DNA of 64,000 nucleotides from Amycolatopsis azurea DSM 43854 (GCF_001995215.1 NZ_MUXN01000026.1:147172-211171); one strand, 5' to 3'; shown: positions 26,401-34,256, counted from the first letter of the stretch. Notes: generated by a model from the letters alone, not told the origin. A program made the numbers and translations.

Positions 26401-27137
26401 GTCAGCGCCTCGACCAGCCCGGCGTGACGGCAGAGGTGACCGTAGAAGTCCGCGCGGACGCCGAGCACGACCCGGGTCCCGTGGTCGTCGCCCGCGAGCG
26501 CGAGCAGCGTGTCGACGAACTTCTCCCGTTCGGTCTGGTCCCGGCAGAGCGTGTAGACCTCCTCGAACTGGTCGACGATCAGCAGCCGCCCCTCTGCGTC
26601 GAGGTCCTCTTCGAGCGGATGCTCGCCAGGCGTGCGAAGGACGACAGGGCGTTCGCTCGCCGCCGCCAGTCCGGCCCGCAGGACGGACGACTTCCCCGAT
26701 CCGGACGCGCCGAAGACGCCGACGAGCCGTCGTTCCGCGAGCTTGCCGGTCAGCTCGGCGACCAGGCGCTCGCGGCCGAAGAACCGGGCGGCGTCGGAGG
26801 TCTGGAATGCGGCCAGCCCCAGGTACGGGAGTTCAGCGGCCTCACGGTCGGCACGGTCTTCGGAGGCCGCGGCGAGCCCGGCGGCGACCGCGCGCCAGCG
26901 TTCCTCCCAAGCCACGAAGTCGCCACCGCACGCGGTGACGTACGCGGTCGTGACCGCGAGCCCCGGCAGTTTCCGGCCGCCCGCCGCATCGGACAGCGCG
27001 GCGGCCGAGTAGCCCGCGCGGGTCGAAAGCTCGCGGTACGTCGGCCCTCCGGCCTTCTCTCGAAGCAGCCGGAGATCCGCCGCGAACCGCACGACGACGT
27101 CGTCGCCCGGCCCCAGCGGGCGCTCGCGTCTCGGCAC
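23466..27137 (-). CDS. HTH-STAND NTPase-WD40 protein (nSTAND1 type)
   Basis: 1223 residues. A helix-turn-helix (about 15-75) is followed by a STAND NTPase with Walker A GASGSGKS at 143-150 and Walker B RLLIVDQFEEVY. A helical region, a transmembrane helix at about 498-520 (LVALLHVLLILAAVAIVYAV) and 14 recognisable WD40 units (many ending LWDV) make two seven-bladed propellers. The C-terminus EEWERYFPGLDYAPSC is typical of the class. STAND proteins are ligand-triggered signalling or defence switches; the trigger is unknown. GTG at 27137 is chosen because the upstream extension to 27545 runs into the divergent luxR gene. Confidence 0.9.
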   Translation of the reverse strand: MPRRERPLGPGDDVVVRFAADLRLLREKAGGPTYRELSTRAGYSAAALSDAAGGRKLPGLAVTTAYVTACGGDFVAWEERWRAVAAGLAAASEDRADREAAELPYLGLAAFQTSDAARFFGRERLVAELTGKLAERRLVGVFGASGSGKSSVLRAGLAAASERPVVLRTPGEHPLEEDLDAEGRLLIVDQFEEVYTLCRDQTEREKFVDTLLALAGDDHGTRVVLGVRADFYGHLCRHAGLVEALTDAQVMVGPMTADELRTAIVEPAVRAGCRVEAALVTTLVADATGQPAMLPLVSHALLETWRRRQGITLTSAAYEAAGGILNAIAQTAEAVYTDLEPDRQSVVRQIFLRLTALGEGTEDTKRRLNRRELDDDPATTEVLERLADARLLVLDRDGVEIAHEALIRSWPRLRDWLAEDREGHRLHRQLAEATDLWESLDRDKGSLYRGTRLGLAAEWAVREPDALSARERRFLEAGLDAEAEETAVGRKRTRRLRRLVALLHVLLILAAVAIVYAVDAENTATDERNVALARKAVVDAKTLRESNPALSTQLSLAAYRLAPIQETHDGLLASMAAPFATRMTFDPGDVTIVLSGQLMITSDSYRATQVWSIADSRRPALLSTLPGSGEIRGPLAFSRDGRALATTTRDHAVRLWDLTEPRRPVRKADVTGHQDTLLSVDFSPDGRALVTGSADRTVRLTDVADLGAPKPLGGIPAEQLERAVFSPDGKLLAVTNTNWTAELWDVTTPSAPRKRSVLSGHQDLQLTPSWSPDGKRLLTTSWDRTAKLWDVADPAVPRPLTTLNTPAVVWAAGFSPSGRLVVTAGDDQAVRLWDVTGPAKELPPLSGHTNAIWWAAFSPDGKTIVSTSADRTVRLQDVGELALASSAGWNAGLFTEQGRILVTAGDDVRLWAMDDLRAPRQLAKLPGPATVTAVALSPDRRSLALAAHDGAGVAGTFVLQRWDISDPAAPRLLASTEVKPTYSLAFSPDGKTFASGHDDGPIQLWDVGDPTRFAAPRVLPVGDGTVWSLAFTPDGRTLVASQGLDASAVTLWDVTDPQRPGLVSTLRPDGGALFKMALSPDGHTIAAGSSDRNVYLWDIADRAHAVRLAKLGGNPEGVGHLAFGPTGRELAASAFRTVRVWDLADPRNPVESAQLTGFAATVNSLAFRDDGHTLAIGSSGVQLWQTDTDRVGEEICRLATPRITREEWERYFPGLDYAPSCGP

Positions 27138-27230
27138 CAGGCCCCCTGATCGTCGAAGCGTTATCGAAGGGACATTGTTCACCGAAAACGGCCGGACACT
27201 GTACAAAAGTTCTGCGCTACAACCGATGGC

Positions 27231-27860
27231 GTGCCGATTCGAACCCCTGCGGTGAGCGTGGTCTTCGCCGGTGTCCCCGAGCCGCCCGAGTCTTCGGAGC
27301 TGGAGGTGGTCGCCTACACCCCCGACGCACGCGAAGCGCTCTGGCACGCCACCGTGCTGCGTCCGGACGTCCTCGTCCTGTCCGTTCACCCGCCCGCGCT
27401 CGACGGGCTCGCCGTGACGCGCGAAGTGACTTCCCGCGTACCGGGAACCGCCGTGCTCGCGCTGACCCCGCCCGGCGACGGCGATCTCGTGGTCGCCGCG
27501 ATGCTCGCGGGCGCCCGCGGCGTGCTGTCCCGGACCGCGGGCCACGACGACCTGGTCCGGTTCGTCCGCGGGGTCGCGGCGGGCGCGGTCGTGTTCGGCG
27601 AACGCGCGGCGGACCGGCTTTACGGCCTGCTGGCCGCGTCCGAGCCGATCCGGGTGTTCCCGCGGCTGACCTCACGCGAGCACGAGGTGCTCGACCTCCT
27701 GGCGGGCGGGCTGGTGATCGCGCAGGTGGCGCGGCGGCTGGGGCTCGCCCCCAAGACCGTGCGCAACGTCATCTCGTCGATTCACGCGAAGGTCGGCACG
27801 GACGACCGCGAGATACTGCTCGGCCAGGCCCGGAACGCCGGGCTCGGCCGTCACTCGTAG
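27231..27860 (+). CDS. LuxR-family regulator with atypical receiver
   Basis: 209 residues. The N-terminal half has a response-regulator fold, but the phosphoacceptor position reads DVLVLSVHPP instead of the usual D, and the acidic pair at the first strand is missing (VSVVFAGVPEP). It probably does not accept phosphate in the normal way. The C-terminal LuxR helix-turn-helix LTSREHEVLDLLAGGLVIAQVARRLGLAPKTVRNVISSIHAKVG is intact. It is divergent from the STAND gene with 93 bases between, and its 3' end overlaps the cobIJ 3' end by 10 nt. No cognate kinase is nearby. Confidence 0.87.
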   Translation: MPIRTPAVSVVFAGVPEPPESSELEVVAYTPDAREALWHATVLRPDVLVLSVHPPALDGLAVTREVTSRVPGTAVLALTPPGDGDLVVAAMLAGARGVLSRTAGHDDLVRFVRGVAAGAVVFGERAADRLYGLLAASEPIRVFPRLTSREHEVLDLLAGGLVIAQVARRLGLAPKTVRNVISSIHAKVGTDDREILLGQARNAGLGRHS

Positions 27861-29356
27861 CTGCGAGGCGTCCAGACGACACCGCTCTCGGCACGGGTCT
27901 TCGACGAACCCACGATCAGCAGGCAGCGCATGTCCACTTCCGCGGGATCCATGGTGCCGAGGGTGACGACGCGGATGTCCTCCTCGGGACCGCCGACGTC
28001 GCGGGCGACGACCACCGGGGTCTCCGGCGCGCGGTGCCGCAGCAGGACTTCGCGGGCCTGCGCGAGCTGCGTGGTCCGCGTGCGGGACGCCGGGTTGTAC
28101 AGCGCGAGCACGAGATCCGCCGCGCCCGCCGCGTCGAGCCGTCGTTCGATGATCTCCCACGGCTTGAGCCGGTCGGACAGCGAAAGCACGCAGTAGTCGT
28201 GGCCCAGCGGCGCGCCGACCCGGGACGCGGCCGCCTGCGCGGCGGTCACCCCCGGCACGATCCGCACCCGTGTGCCCGCGCCGTGCCCGGCGGCGACCTG
28301 CTCCAGCACGGCCGACGCCATCGCGAACACCCCGGGATCACCCGAGGAGACCACCGCGACCTTGGCGCCGTTCGCGGCCAGTTCCAGCGCTTCGACGGCG
28401 CGTTCGGCCTCGACCCGGTTGCCGGACGCGTGCCGCTGCTGGCCCGCGCGCTGCGGGACCCGCGCGACGTAGGGGCCGTAGCCGACGACGTGCTCCGCCG
28501 CGGCCAGTTCCTCGGTCGCTTCGGGCGTCAGCCAGCCAGGGCCCGCCGGGCCGAGGCCGACGACCACGACCTCACCGCCGGTGTGCGTTTCCTGCTTCCG
28601 AGGGACTTCGGGTTCGTCGGCGAGCCGGGACGCGTACGCCGGGCTGGGCAGCAGCGCCAGCGAGAAGTACGGCACCGACTCCGGGTCGACGTCGGCGAAC
28701 GGCTCGACACGCTGCGCCTGCCAGGTCGCGCGTTCGACGTAGAAGGCGTCGTCCAACTTCCCGGCCTCGGCCAGCGCCTCGCGGACGTTGCCGAACGTGC
28801 GGCCGAGTTTGAGCACCGCCGCGGCCTGCGTGTCGGCCAGGCGCCGCGCGAGCTCCGGCGCGGGCAGGGTGCCCGGCAGGATGGTGAGGACCTCGTCGCG
28901 CTGCACCAGCGGACGCCCGAGCACCGACGACGCCGCGCTGACCGACGTCACGCCGGGCACCACTGTCGCCTCGTAGCGGTCGGCGAGCCGCTCGTGCATG
29001 TACATGTAGGAGCCGTAGAAGAACGGGTCGCCTTCACAGAGCACCACCACGTCGCGTCCGGCGTCGAGATGTTCGGCGAGCCGCTTCGCGCTCAGCTCGT
29101 AGAAATCGGCGATGGCGCCTTCGTAGCCGCCGGGGTGATCGGTGGTCTCGGTCGTGACCGGGTAGACCAGCTTCTCTTCGAGCTGGCCGTCCCGCAGGTA
29201 CGGCTCGGCGACCGAACGCGCGATGCTCCGGCCGTGCCGTGCGGAGTGATAGGCGATGACGTCGGCCTCGCCGATCAGCCGCGCGGCCTTGACCGTCATC
29301 AGTTCCGGGTCGCCGGGTCCGAGCCCGACACCCCAGAGTTTCCCGAGCCCGCTCAT
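27851..29356 (-). CDS. cobIJ: CobI-CobJ fusion: precorrin-2 C20- and precorrin-3B C17-methyltransferase
   Basis: 501 residues, two tetrapyrrole methylases in one chain as in Mycobacterium. The N-terminal CobI part starts LWGVGLGPGDPELMTVKAARLI and has LCEGDPFFYGSYMYMHERL. The CobJ part from about residue 255 starts VVVVGLGPAGPGWLTPEA, with VVSSGDPGVFAMASAV and DYCVLSLSDRLKPWEIIERRL. It methylates C20 of precorrin-2 and C17 with ring contraction of precorrin-3B. It overlaps cobH by 4 nt, so cobG-cobH-cobIJ is one operon. Confidence 0.96.
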   Translation of the reverse strand: MSGLGKLWGVGLGPGDPELMTVKAARLIGEADVIAYHSARHGRSIARSVAEPYLRDGQLEEKLVYPVTTETTDHPGGYEGAIADFYELSAKRLAEHLDAGRDVVVLCEGDPFFYGSYMYMHERLADRYEATVVPGVTSVSAASSVLGRPLVQRDEVLTILPGTLPAPELARRLADTQAAAVLKLGRTFGNVREALAEAGKLDDAFYVERATWQAQRVEPFADVDPESVPYFSLALLPSPAYASRLADEPEVPRKQETHTGGEVVVVGLGPAGPGWLTPEATEELAAAEHVVGYGPYVARVPQRAGQQRHASGNRVEAERAVEALELAANGAKVAVVSSGDPGVFAMASAVLEQVAAGHGAGTRVRIVPGVTAAQAAASRVGAPLGHDYCVLSLSDRLKPWEIIERRLDAAGAADLVLALYNPASRTRTTQLAQAREVLLRHRAPETPVVVARDVGGPEEDIRVVTLGTMDPAEVDMRCLLIVGSSKTRAESGVVWTPRSYE

Positions 29357-29976
29357 TCGACCTCACTCGCCATCGCGTTGATCGCGGCGACGGCCATCGC
29401 GCTGCCGCCGCGTCGTCCGTGCACCACCAGGTACGGCGCGGGTGCCCGCTCCACGAGTTCCACTTTGGACTCGGTGGCGCCGACGAAACCCACCGGGACA
29501 CCGATGATCGCCGCCGGGGCACCGACCCCCTCGTCGAGCAGTTCCAGCAGGCGGAACAACGCGGTGGGCGCGTTGCCGATCGCCACCACGGAACCGGGCA
29601 GCTTGTCGCGCCACAGTTCCAGCGCGGCCGCGGACCGGGTGGTGCCCATCCGCTCGGCCAGCCCCGGCACCTTCGGGTCGGACAGCGTGCACAGCACCTC
29701 GTTGGCGGCAGGCAAACGTTTGCGGGTCACGCCGGAGGCGATCATGTTGGCGTCGCACAGGATCGGCGCGCCCGCCTCCAGCGCGGCGCGACCGGACTCC
29801 ACGACGTCCAGGCTGTAGCGGATGTCGTCGACCAGGTCGACCATCCCGCAGGCGTGGATCATCCGCACGGCCAGCACCGCGACGTCGTCGGGGAGGATCG
29901 CGAGATCCGCCTCCTCGCGGATGGTGGCGAACGAATGCCGGTAGATCTCGGCCCCGTCCCGGATGTAGTCGATCAC
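29353..29976 (-). CDS. cobH: Precorrin-8X methylmutase CobH
   Basis: 207 residues. It moves the methyl group from C11 to C12 to give hydrogenobyrinic acid. The family pattern is clear: DYIRDGAEIYRHSFATIREEADL, RMIHACGMVDLVDDIRYS with the catalytic His, APILCDANMIASGVTRKRL, and IIGVPVGFVGATESKVELVERAPAPYLVVHGRRGGSAMAVAAINAM. The GTG start overlaps the cobG stop by 4 nt. The longer open frame upstream is inside cobG and is not used. Confidence 0.97.
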   Translation of the reverse strand: MIDYIRDGAEIYRHSFATIREEADLAILPDDVAVLAVRMIHACGMVDLVDDIRYSLDVVESGRAALEAGAPILCDANMIASGVTRKRLPAANEVLCTLSDPKVPGLAERMGTTRSAAALELWRDKLPGSVVAIGNAPTALFRLLELLDEGVGAPAAIIGVPVGFVGATESKVELVERAPAPYLVVHGRRGGSAMAVAAINAMASEVE

Positions 29977-31061
29977 TCTGTTCCCTTCTTCGCCAACGTC
30001 GCCAACGTCTCCGCCAGCTCGCCGACCGGGACGAACGCCCCGTCGACCAGATAACCGTCCTCCGTCGCGAGCACGTCGACGTGCTCGTGCGCGGGTTTTC
30101 CACAGCGCCGTCCACAACCGGCGAAATGGGCTCTCGGGGCCCGGCCGACCCGTGCCGCGTCGGCCCGGACGTCGGCCAGCGACTTCGCGCAGCCCGGCCG
30201 TCCGATGCAGGCGCTGATCCCGAGCGACGGCGCGTCCGGATCGGCGACCAGTCCCGTGTCCGCCTCCAGCGGGCCGAGGACCAGGATCGACCGCCATGGG
30301 GTGACCACGGCGTTCCCGGCCCTCGCGATCGCGCGCGCTTGAGCCGAGGTCAGGCGGCCGAAGACCGGGGCGACGGCGATCGCTTCACCGATCGGCCCGA
30401 TGGGCAGGCCGGGATTCACGTCGAACCTCTGTGGCTCCCGGTTTTCGCCTGGCATGTCCTTGACCAGCGGTTTCGTGTCGGCGAGTTCGCTGATCCGCCA
30501 GGCCGTGCCTTTGATGCGGAGGAACGCGCGCGCGACCGAGATGAGCGCGTCGACGGCGTGCTCGGCGGGGACGCGCAGGCCGGTGTCGTCGCCGGCGAGC
30601 AGTATCGCGCCGTCGCGCCAGCAGACGTCGGCGCCTTCTCCCGCGACGTCACCCTGGCCGCCGTCAAGCGCGAAGAGGAAGCGTCCTGGGAGTTCGGCCA
30701 GCTCGGGTTCGGCACACAGGGCCTTGTCGAGCGCCGAAGCGAGTTCCTGGGAGACGTCGCTCAGCGGCGAAGCGAGGATGTTGCGTACGCGTTCATGCGA
30801 CGGCGAGGGCAGCAGTCCTGCCTTCGCGAGCCTGTCCGCGAGACCGGGACGGGTGACGCCGCGCAGCTGGATGTTGCCGCGCGAAGTGAGGTGGAGAGCG
30901 CCGTCGCCGAGGTCGTCGGCGGCGTCCGCGAGGGCCAGGAGCCTGTCCGCGGTGATGGCGCCGCCGGGCAGCCGGACCCGGGCGAGCGGACCGTCCGCGG
31001 CGTCGTGCGTGGCGAAAACACCGGGGCACGCGTCGGCTCGGACACGTGCGCTCGTGGACAT
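29973..31061 (-). CDS. cobG: Precorrin-3B synthase CobG
   Basis: 362 residues, an oxygen-using monooxygenase of the sulfite/nitrite reductase-like fold that makes the C20-hydroxy gamma-lactone precorrin-3B. Ferredoxin-like domain text (ALHLTSRGNIQLRGV) and the cluster cysteines (SACIGRPGC, then FAGCGRRCGKP) are present. Its presence marks the pathway as the aerobic type. The ATG at 31061 (MSTSARVRADACPG) is preferred; the frame is open 27 codons further into the divergent promoter region. It heads cobG-cobH-cobIJ. Confidence 0.95.
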   Translation of the reverse strand: MSTSARVRADACPGVFATHDAADGPLARVRLPGGAITADRLLALADAADDLGDGALHLTSRGNIQLRGVTRPGLADRLAKAGLLPSPSHERVRNILASPLSDVSQELASALDKALCAEPELAELPGRFLFALDGGQGDVAGEGADVCWRDGAILLAGDDTGLRVPAEHAVDALISVARAFLRIKGTAWRISELADTKPLVKDMPGENREPQRFDVNPGLPIGPIGEAIAVAPVFGRLTSAQARAIARAGNAVVTPWRSILVLGPLEADTGLVADPDAPSLGISACIGRPGCAKSLADVRADAARVGRAPRAHFAGCGRRCGKPAHEHVDVLATEDGYLVDGAFVPVGELAETLATLAKKGTE

Positions 31062-31103
31062 GCGCTCACTGTAGATGGCCCCTCTTCGGGAGAGTAATGG
31101 TCG

Positions 31104-31135
31104 GATCGAATGTAGTAGGTGTGCTACATTCGATC
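31104..31135. promoter_or_regulatory. Perfect 12-bp inverted-repeat operator before the ABC-XRE operon
   Basis: GATCGAATGTAG (31104-31115) and CTACATTCGATC (31124-31135) are exact reverse complements separated by 8 bases. The TACATT of the right arm is a plausible -10 box for the rightward ABC genes, so a bound repressor would block transcription. It lies 24 bases before the ATPase start and 43 bases from the cobG start. The XRE protein encoded third in the operon is one candidate binder. The inner ATGT-N-ACAT spacing also resembles PadR sites. Confidence 0.75.
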
Positions 31136-31159
31136 GCAGCACTGAGATGGGGGTGACCT

Positions 31160-32068
31160 ATGAGAGATCCACACGACGTGATGATCTCCGTCCAAGATCT
31201 CCGGATGCGGTACGGGACGAACGACGTCCTCCACGGCGTGGACTTCACCGCGCACCGCGGCGAGGTGATCTGCCTGCTGGGGCCGAACGGCGCGGGCAAG
31301 ACCACGACGATCGAGATCCTCGAAGGCTTCCGGATGCGGTCGGAGGGCGAGGTCAGCGTGCTGGGCATCGACCCCGCGCACGCGGACGAAGACTGGAGGG
31401 CGCGGCTGGGGGTCGTCCTCCAGTCCTGGCGGGACCACGCGAAGTGGCGCGTCCGGGAACTGCTGGAGCACCTGGGCGGCTACTACGCGCCGTACTCCAC
31501 CGATCGCATCAGGCGGCCGTGGGATCCGGACGAGCTGATCGCCGCGGTCGGGCTGACGGCGCACGCGGACAAGCGGGTCCGCATGCTCTCTGGCGGGCAG
31601 CGGCGCCGTCTCGACGTCGCGATCGGCATCGTCGGCCGTCCGGAACTGCTGTTCCTCGACGAGCCGACCGCCGGGCTGGACCCGGAGGCGCGGCGCGAGT
31701 TCCACGAACTCGTGCACCGGCTGACCGATGACGACGACACGACGATCCTGCTCACCACGCACGACCTCGACGAGGCCGAGAAGCTGGCCGACCGGATCCT
31801 GATCCTGAACCACGGCCGGATCGTGGCCGACGGTTCGGCCGACGCGCTGAGCAGGCAGATCGCCGGCGAGGCCGAGGTGCGCTGGACGCTGGACGGACAG
31901 CGGTTCGTCCACTCGACGACGGAATCGACGAAGTACGTGCACGAACTGTTCAAACAGCACGGCGAGGCCATCGGCGACCTGGAGGTCCGGCGGGCGTCGC
32001 TCGAAGACACGTACATGACCCTGGTCCGCAAGGCCGAGACGCCGCTCGTGGAGGTGGGTGCGCGATGA
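31160..32068 (+). CDS. ABC transporter ATP-binding protein
   Basis: 302 residues. Walker A GPNGAGKTTTIEILEGF, a signature LSGGQRRRLDVA, Walker B LLFLDEPTAGLDPEARREF and the H-loop LLTTHDLDEAEKLA are intact. The C-terminal extension ends in SLEDTYMTLVRKAE, typical of DrrA-like exporter ATPases. A purine-rich GGGGGTG precedes the ATG at 31160. It overlaps the permease gene by 4 nt and is controlled by the inverted repeat just upstream. Substrate unknown. Confidence 0.92.
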   Translation: MRDPHDVMISVQDLRMRYGTNDVLHGVDFTAHRGEVICLLGPNGAGKTTTIEILEGFRMRSEGEVSVLGIDPAHADEDWRARLGVVLQSWRDHAKWRVRELLEHLGGYYAPYSTDRIRRPWDPDELIAAVGLTAHADKRVRMLSGGQRRRLDVAIGIVGRPELLFLDEPTAGLDPEARREFHELVHRLTDDDDTTILLTTHDLDEAEKLADRILILNHGRIVADGSADALSRQIAGEAEVRWTLDGQRFVHSTTESTKYVHELFKQHGEAIGDLEVRRASLEDTYMTLVRKAETPLVEVGAR

Positions 32069-32916
32069 ACCCGGTTCAGCACAGTGTCCGGATGGGCGTC
32101 AAACGAGGCTGGCTCGAGACGCTGCAAATGATGACCAACCGGGAAGACCTGTTCAACACGTTCATCTTCCCGGCGATCTTCATCGTCGTCATGTTCTTCA
32201 TGCGCGACGCGAAACTGCCGGGGATGGAGTTCTCGCTCGGCGCCGCGACCGTGCCGAGCGTGCTGGGCGCGGGCATCGTGTTCAGCGGCATGCTCGGGAT
32301 GGCGGGCGTCCTGGCCGTCGAACGCGAGGACGGCACGCTCCTGCGCGCCAAGGCCACGCCGAACGGCATGGTCGGCTACCTCGTCGGCAAGGTCGTCACG
32401 GTCTCCATCAACACCGTCATCGGGATGCTGCTGGTGCTGATCCCGAGCCTCATCCTGTTCGACGGCATCGCCCCGGGCGGGCTGGCTTCCTGGCTGGGCC
32501 TGCTGTGGGTGCTGGTGCTCGGCCTGCTCGCCACCATGCCGCTCGGCGCGATCTTCGGCTCCCTGACCACCAACGCGCGCAGCATCGGCCTGATCATGCT
32601 GCCGACGCTGGGCATCGGCGCGATCTCCGGGATCTTCTACCCGATCACCGCGCTGCCGGAGTGGCTGCAAGGCATCGGCCAGGTGTTCCCGATGTACTGG
32701 CTCGGCCTCGGCATGCGGTCGGCCCTGCTGCCGGACTCGACGGTGATGATCGAGATCGGGCAGTCTTGGCGGCCATGGGAGACCCTCGGCGTGCTGACCG
32801 CGTGGGCCGTGATCGGATTGACCCTGGCCCCGGTGGTCCTGCGGCGCATGGCGCGACGCGAGTCCGGGTCCTCGGTGGCGGCACGACGGGAAAAGGCGAT
32901 GCAGCGAATTGGCTAG
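32065..32916 (+). CDS. ABC-2 type transporter permease
   Basis: 283 residues with six hydrophobic helices. The cytosolic coupling stretch EREDGTLLRAKATPNGMVGYLVGK lies between helices 2 and 3, and the late segment GIGAISGIFYPITALPEWLQGIGQVFPMYWLG is the family signature. It overlaps the ATPase gene by ATGA, and the XRE gene follows 3 bases after its stop. The three genes form one unit. Confidence 0.92.
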   Translation: MNPVQHSVRMGVKRGWLETLQMMTNREDLFNTFIFPAIFIVVMFFMRDAKLPGMEFSLGAATVPSVLGAGIVFSGMLGMAGVLAVEREDGTLLRAKATPNGMVGYLVGKVVTVSINTVIGMLLVLIPSLILFDGIAPGGLASWLGLLWVLVLGLLATMPLGAIFGSLTTNARSIGLIMLPTLGIGAISGIFYPITALPEWLQGIGQVFPMYWLGLGMRSALLPDSTVMIEIGQSWRPWETLGVLTAWAVIGLTLAPVVLRRMARRESGSSVAARREKAMQRIG

Positions 32917-32919
32917 CTC

Positions 32920-33165
32920 ATGAGCGAGGTCGTTTACAACCGGATCGCGATGCTGCGGGCGGAACGGGGCATCTCCCGCCGCGAGCTCGCCGATGCGCTG
33001 GGCGTGCACTACCAGACCATCGGCTACCTCGAACGCGGCGAGTACAGCCCGAGCCTCTATCTCGCGTTGCGGATCGCGGAGTTCTTCGAGGTGGCGGTGG
33101 AGATCATCTTCTCCACCGCCCCTTTCCCGCGGATCGGCGATTCTTCGTCGGAGCGCTCGGCGTGA
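32920..33165 (+). CDS. XRE-family transcriptional regulator, short form
   Basis: 81 residues, essentially one helix-turn-helix domain: NRIAMLRAERGISRRELADALGVHYQTIGYLERGEYSPSLYLALRIAEFFEVAVEIIFS. The last 15 residues are poorly conserved. Short XRE proteins of this kind commonly accompany ABC-2 exporter genes and regulate them. It is translationally close to the permease gene (3-base gap), so autoregulation through the operator at 31104-31135 is plausible but unproven. Confidence 0.9.
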   Translation: MSEVVYNRIAMLRAERGISRRELADALGVHYQTIGYLERGEYSPSLYLALRIAEFFEVAVEIIFSTAPFPRIGDSSSERSA

Positions 33166-33216
33166 CCCTGCTGGTCGCCGTTCTCCGGCGACCTCGCGAT
33201 TAGAGGACTAAATGCG

Positions 33217-33275
33217 GTGAGTGTCCCGAGCGCCCCGCTCGGGACACTCACCGTCTCGAACGTGGCGCTCGGGAC
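33217..33275. repeat. 53-nt nested hairpin element, copy 5
   Basis: Left hairpin has perfect 16-bp arms (33217-33232 and 33236-33251) around CCC. The core 33223-33275 reads GTCCCGAGCG, CCC, CGCTCGGGAC, loop ACTCACC, GTCTCGAACG, TGG, CGCTCGGGAC, the same 10-3-10-7-10-3-10 layout. It lies 51 bases after the XRE gene and 40 bases before the IS element, so it could end transcription of the ABC-XRE operon. Confidence 0.87.
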
Positions 33276-33314
33276 GGTCTCCCGTAACCACACCACGCTC
33301 GCGTGAAGCAATTA

Positions 33315-34153
33315 GGGGTCCTAACAGATTGAGTGGGCTTTGAGTCTGTGCCAGCAGATGATGGCGCAGCCGAGGGTGAGGAAAGGCTTCGTGGATGTCG
33401 TCGCGGATCTCCCATCGGATGCGTAGACGCCGGAACCAGTGCAGTAAAGGCGAAGGCGCCCTCGACGACCCAGCGATGGACACCGAGACCGGAGCCGTGC
33501 TCCTGGCCTCGGCGGGCGATGAGAGGCGTGATTCCCGCGGCGCGGACAAGCTTGCGGTACTTGTCGTGGTCGTAGGCGCGGTCGGCGTAGAGCCGTTGTG
33601 GCCGTCGGCGGGGCCGTCCACGGCGGCCCCGGACCGGCGGGATCGCGTGGATCAGCGGCATCAGCTGGGTGACGTCGTGCCGGTTCCCGCCGGTCAGGGT
33701 AGTCGCCAGCGGGATACCGGTGCCGTCGGTGATCACGTGGTGTTTCGATCCGGTACGGGCTCGATCTACCGGACTGGGCCCGGTTTTCGCCCCCCTTTTA
33801 ACGCCCGCACATGCGATCCATCGACCGCCGCCTGTGACCAATCCAGCTGGCCCGCCGCGTGCAGCTCCGCCAGCAGGTCATGCCTGAGCCATACCCCAGC
33901 TCTTGCGGCAGGAACTCCCACGGGATCGCGGTATAGAGCACGAACATGATCCCGCACAACGCCTTACGGTCGTCCAACCGCTTACGCCCAGGATGCCGAA
34001 ACCGACGCTCCACACGCGGCAACAACGGCTCGATCCGCTCCCACAGACCGTCATCGCCCCCCACGGACGCCGCCGCCCACCCAGCACACCTCTCACAGAC
34101 GATCACCGAGACACGGCATCAAACCACACCCAAGATCATTCTGTTACGACCCC
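33315..34153 (-). mobile_element. Decayed IS5-family insertion sequence (839 bp)
   Basis: Imperfect terminal inverted repeats of 18 bp (33315-33332 and 34136-34153, 16 of 18 matching; ends GGGGTC, then TAACAGA). Flanking TTA at 33312-33314 and 34154-34156 is a 3-bp target duplication, so both ends are intact. The enclosed transposase gene is broken in several places. The TTA duplication and size fit the IS5 family, IS427-like group. It inserted between the ABC-XRE operon and the HNH gene. Confidence 0.88.
33321..34106 (-). pseudogene. IS5-type DDE transposase, frameshifted and internally deleted
   Basis: Starts GTG at 34106 (MIVCERCAGWAAASVGGDDGLWERIEPLLP) and keeps the family text up to GYGSGMTCW. 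It then jumps to LLAELHAAGQLDWSQAAVDGSHVRALKGG in another frame, consistent with about 50 missing bases near 33880. A slippery A4G6 run follows, which in this IS group can serve programmed frameshifting. The catalytic part (GSKHHVITDGTGIPLA, YADRAYD) continues. Two more single-base shifts disrupt the end (HWFRRLRIRWEIRDDIHEAF), and the original stop lies in the terminal repeat. It cannot make an active transposase. Confidence 0.87.
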
Positions 34154-34219
34154 TTAGTCACCTAATTGCGAGGTCACTCGAAAGTGGCGAAGGAGCGGGT
34201 TTATGGTGACTTAAAATTA

Positions 34220-34250
34220 CGAACATGTGTTCGATTTCTAGGCGTATTAT
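34220..34250 (+). promoter_or_regulatory. SOS (LexA) box and promoter of the HNH gene
   Basis: CGAACATGTGTTCGA at 34220-34234 matches the actinobacterial LexA box TCGAAC-N4-GTTCGA at all but the outer left base. TATTAT at 34245-34250 is a good -10 box. It is six bases before the GTG start, so the transcript would be leaderless. LexA bound here would overlap the -35 region. In Mycobacterium some genes of the same DUF222-HNH (13E12) family are also LexA-controlled. Confidence 0.8.
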
Positions 34251-34256
34251 GGAGGA

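Noticed and set aside
27138..27545. N-terminal extension of the STAND protein
   Set aside because: It would run antisense through the LuxR gene and has low-complexity text; the GTG at 27137 starts the conserved helix-turn-helix.
33208..33841. Two separate transposase-like genes
   Set aside because: They are pieces of one IS5 transposase broken by frameshifts inside one pair of inverted repeats.
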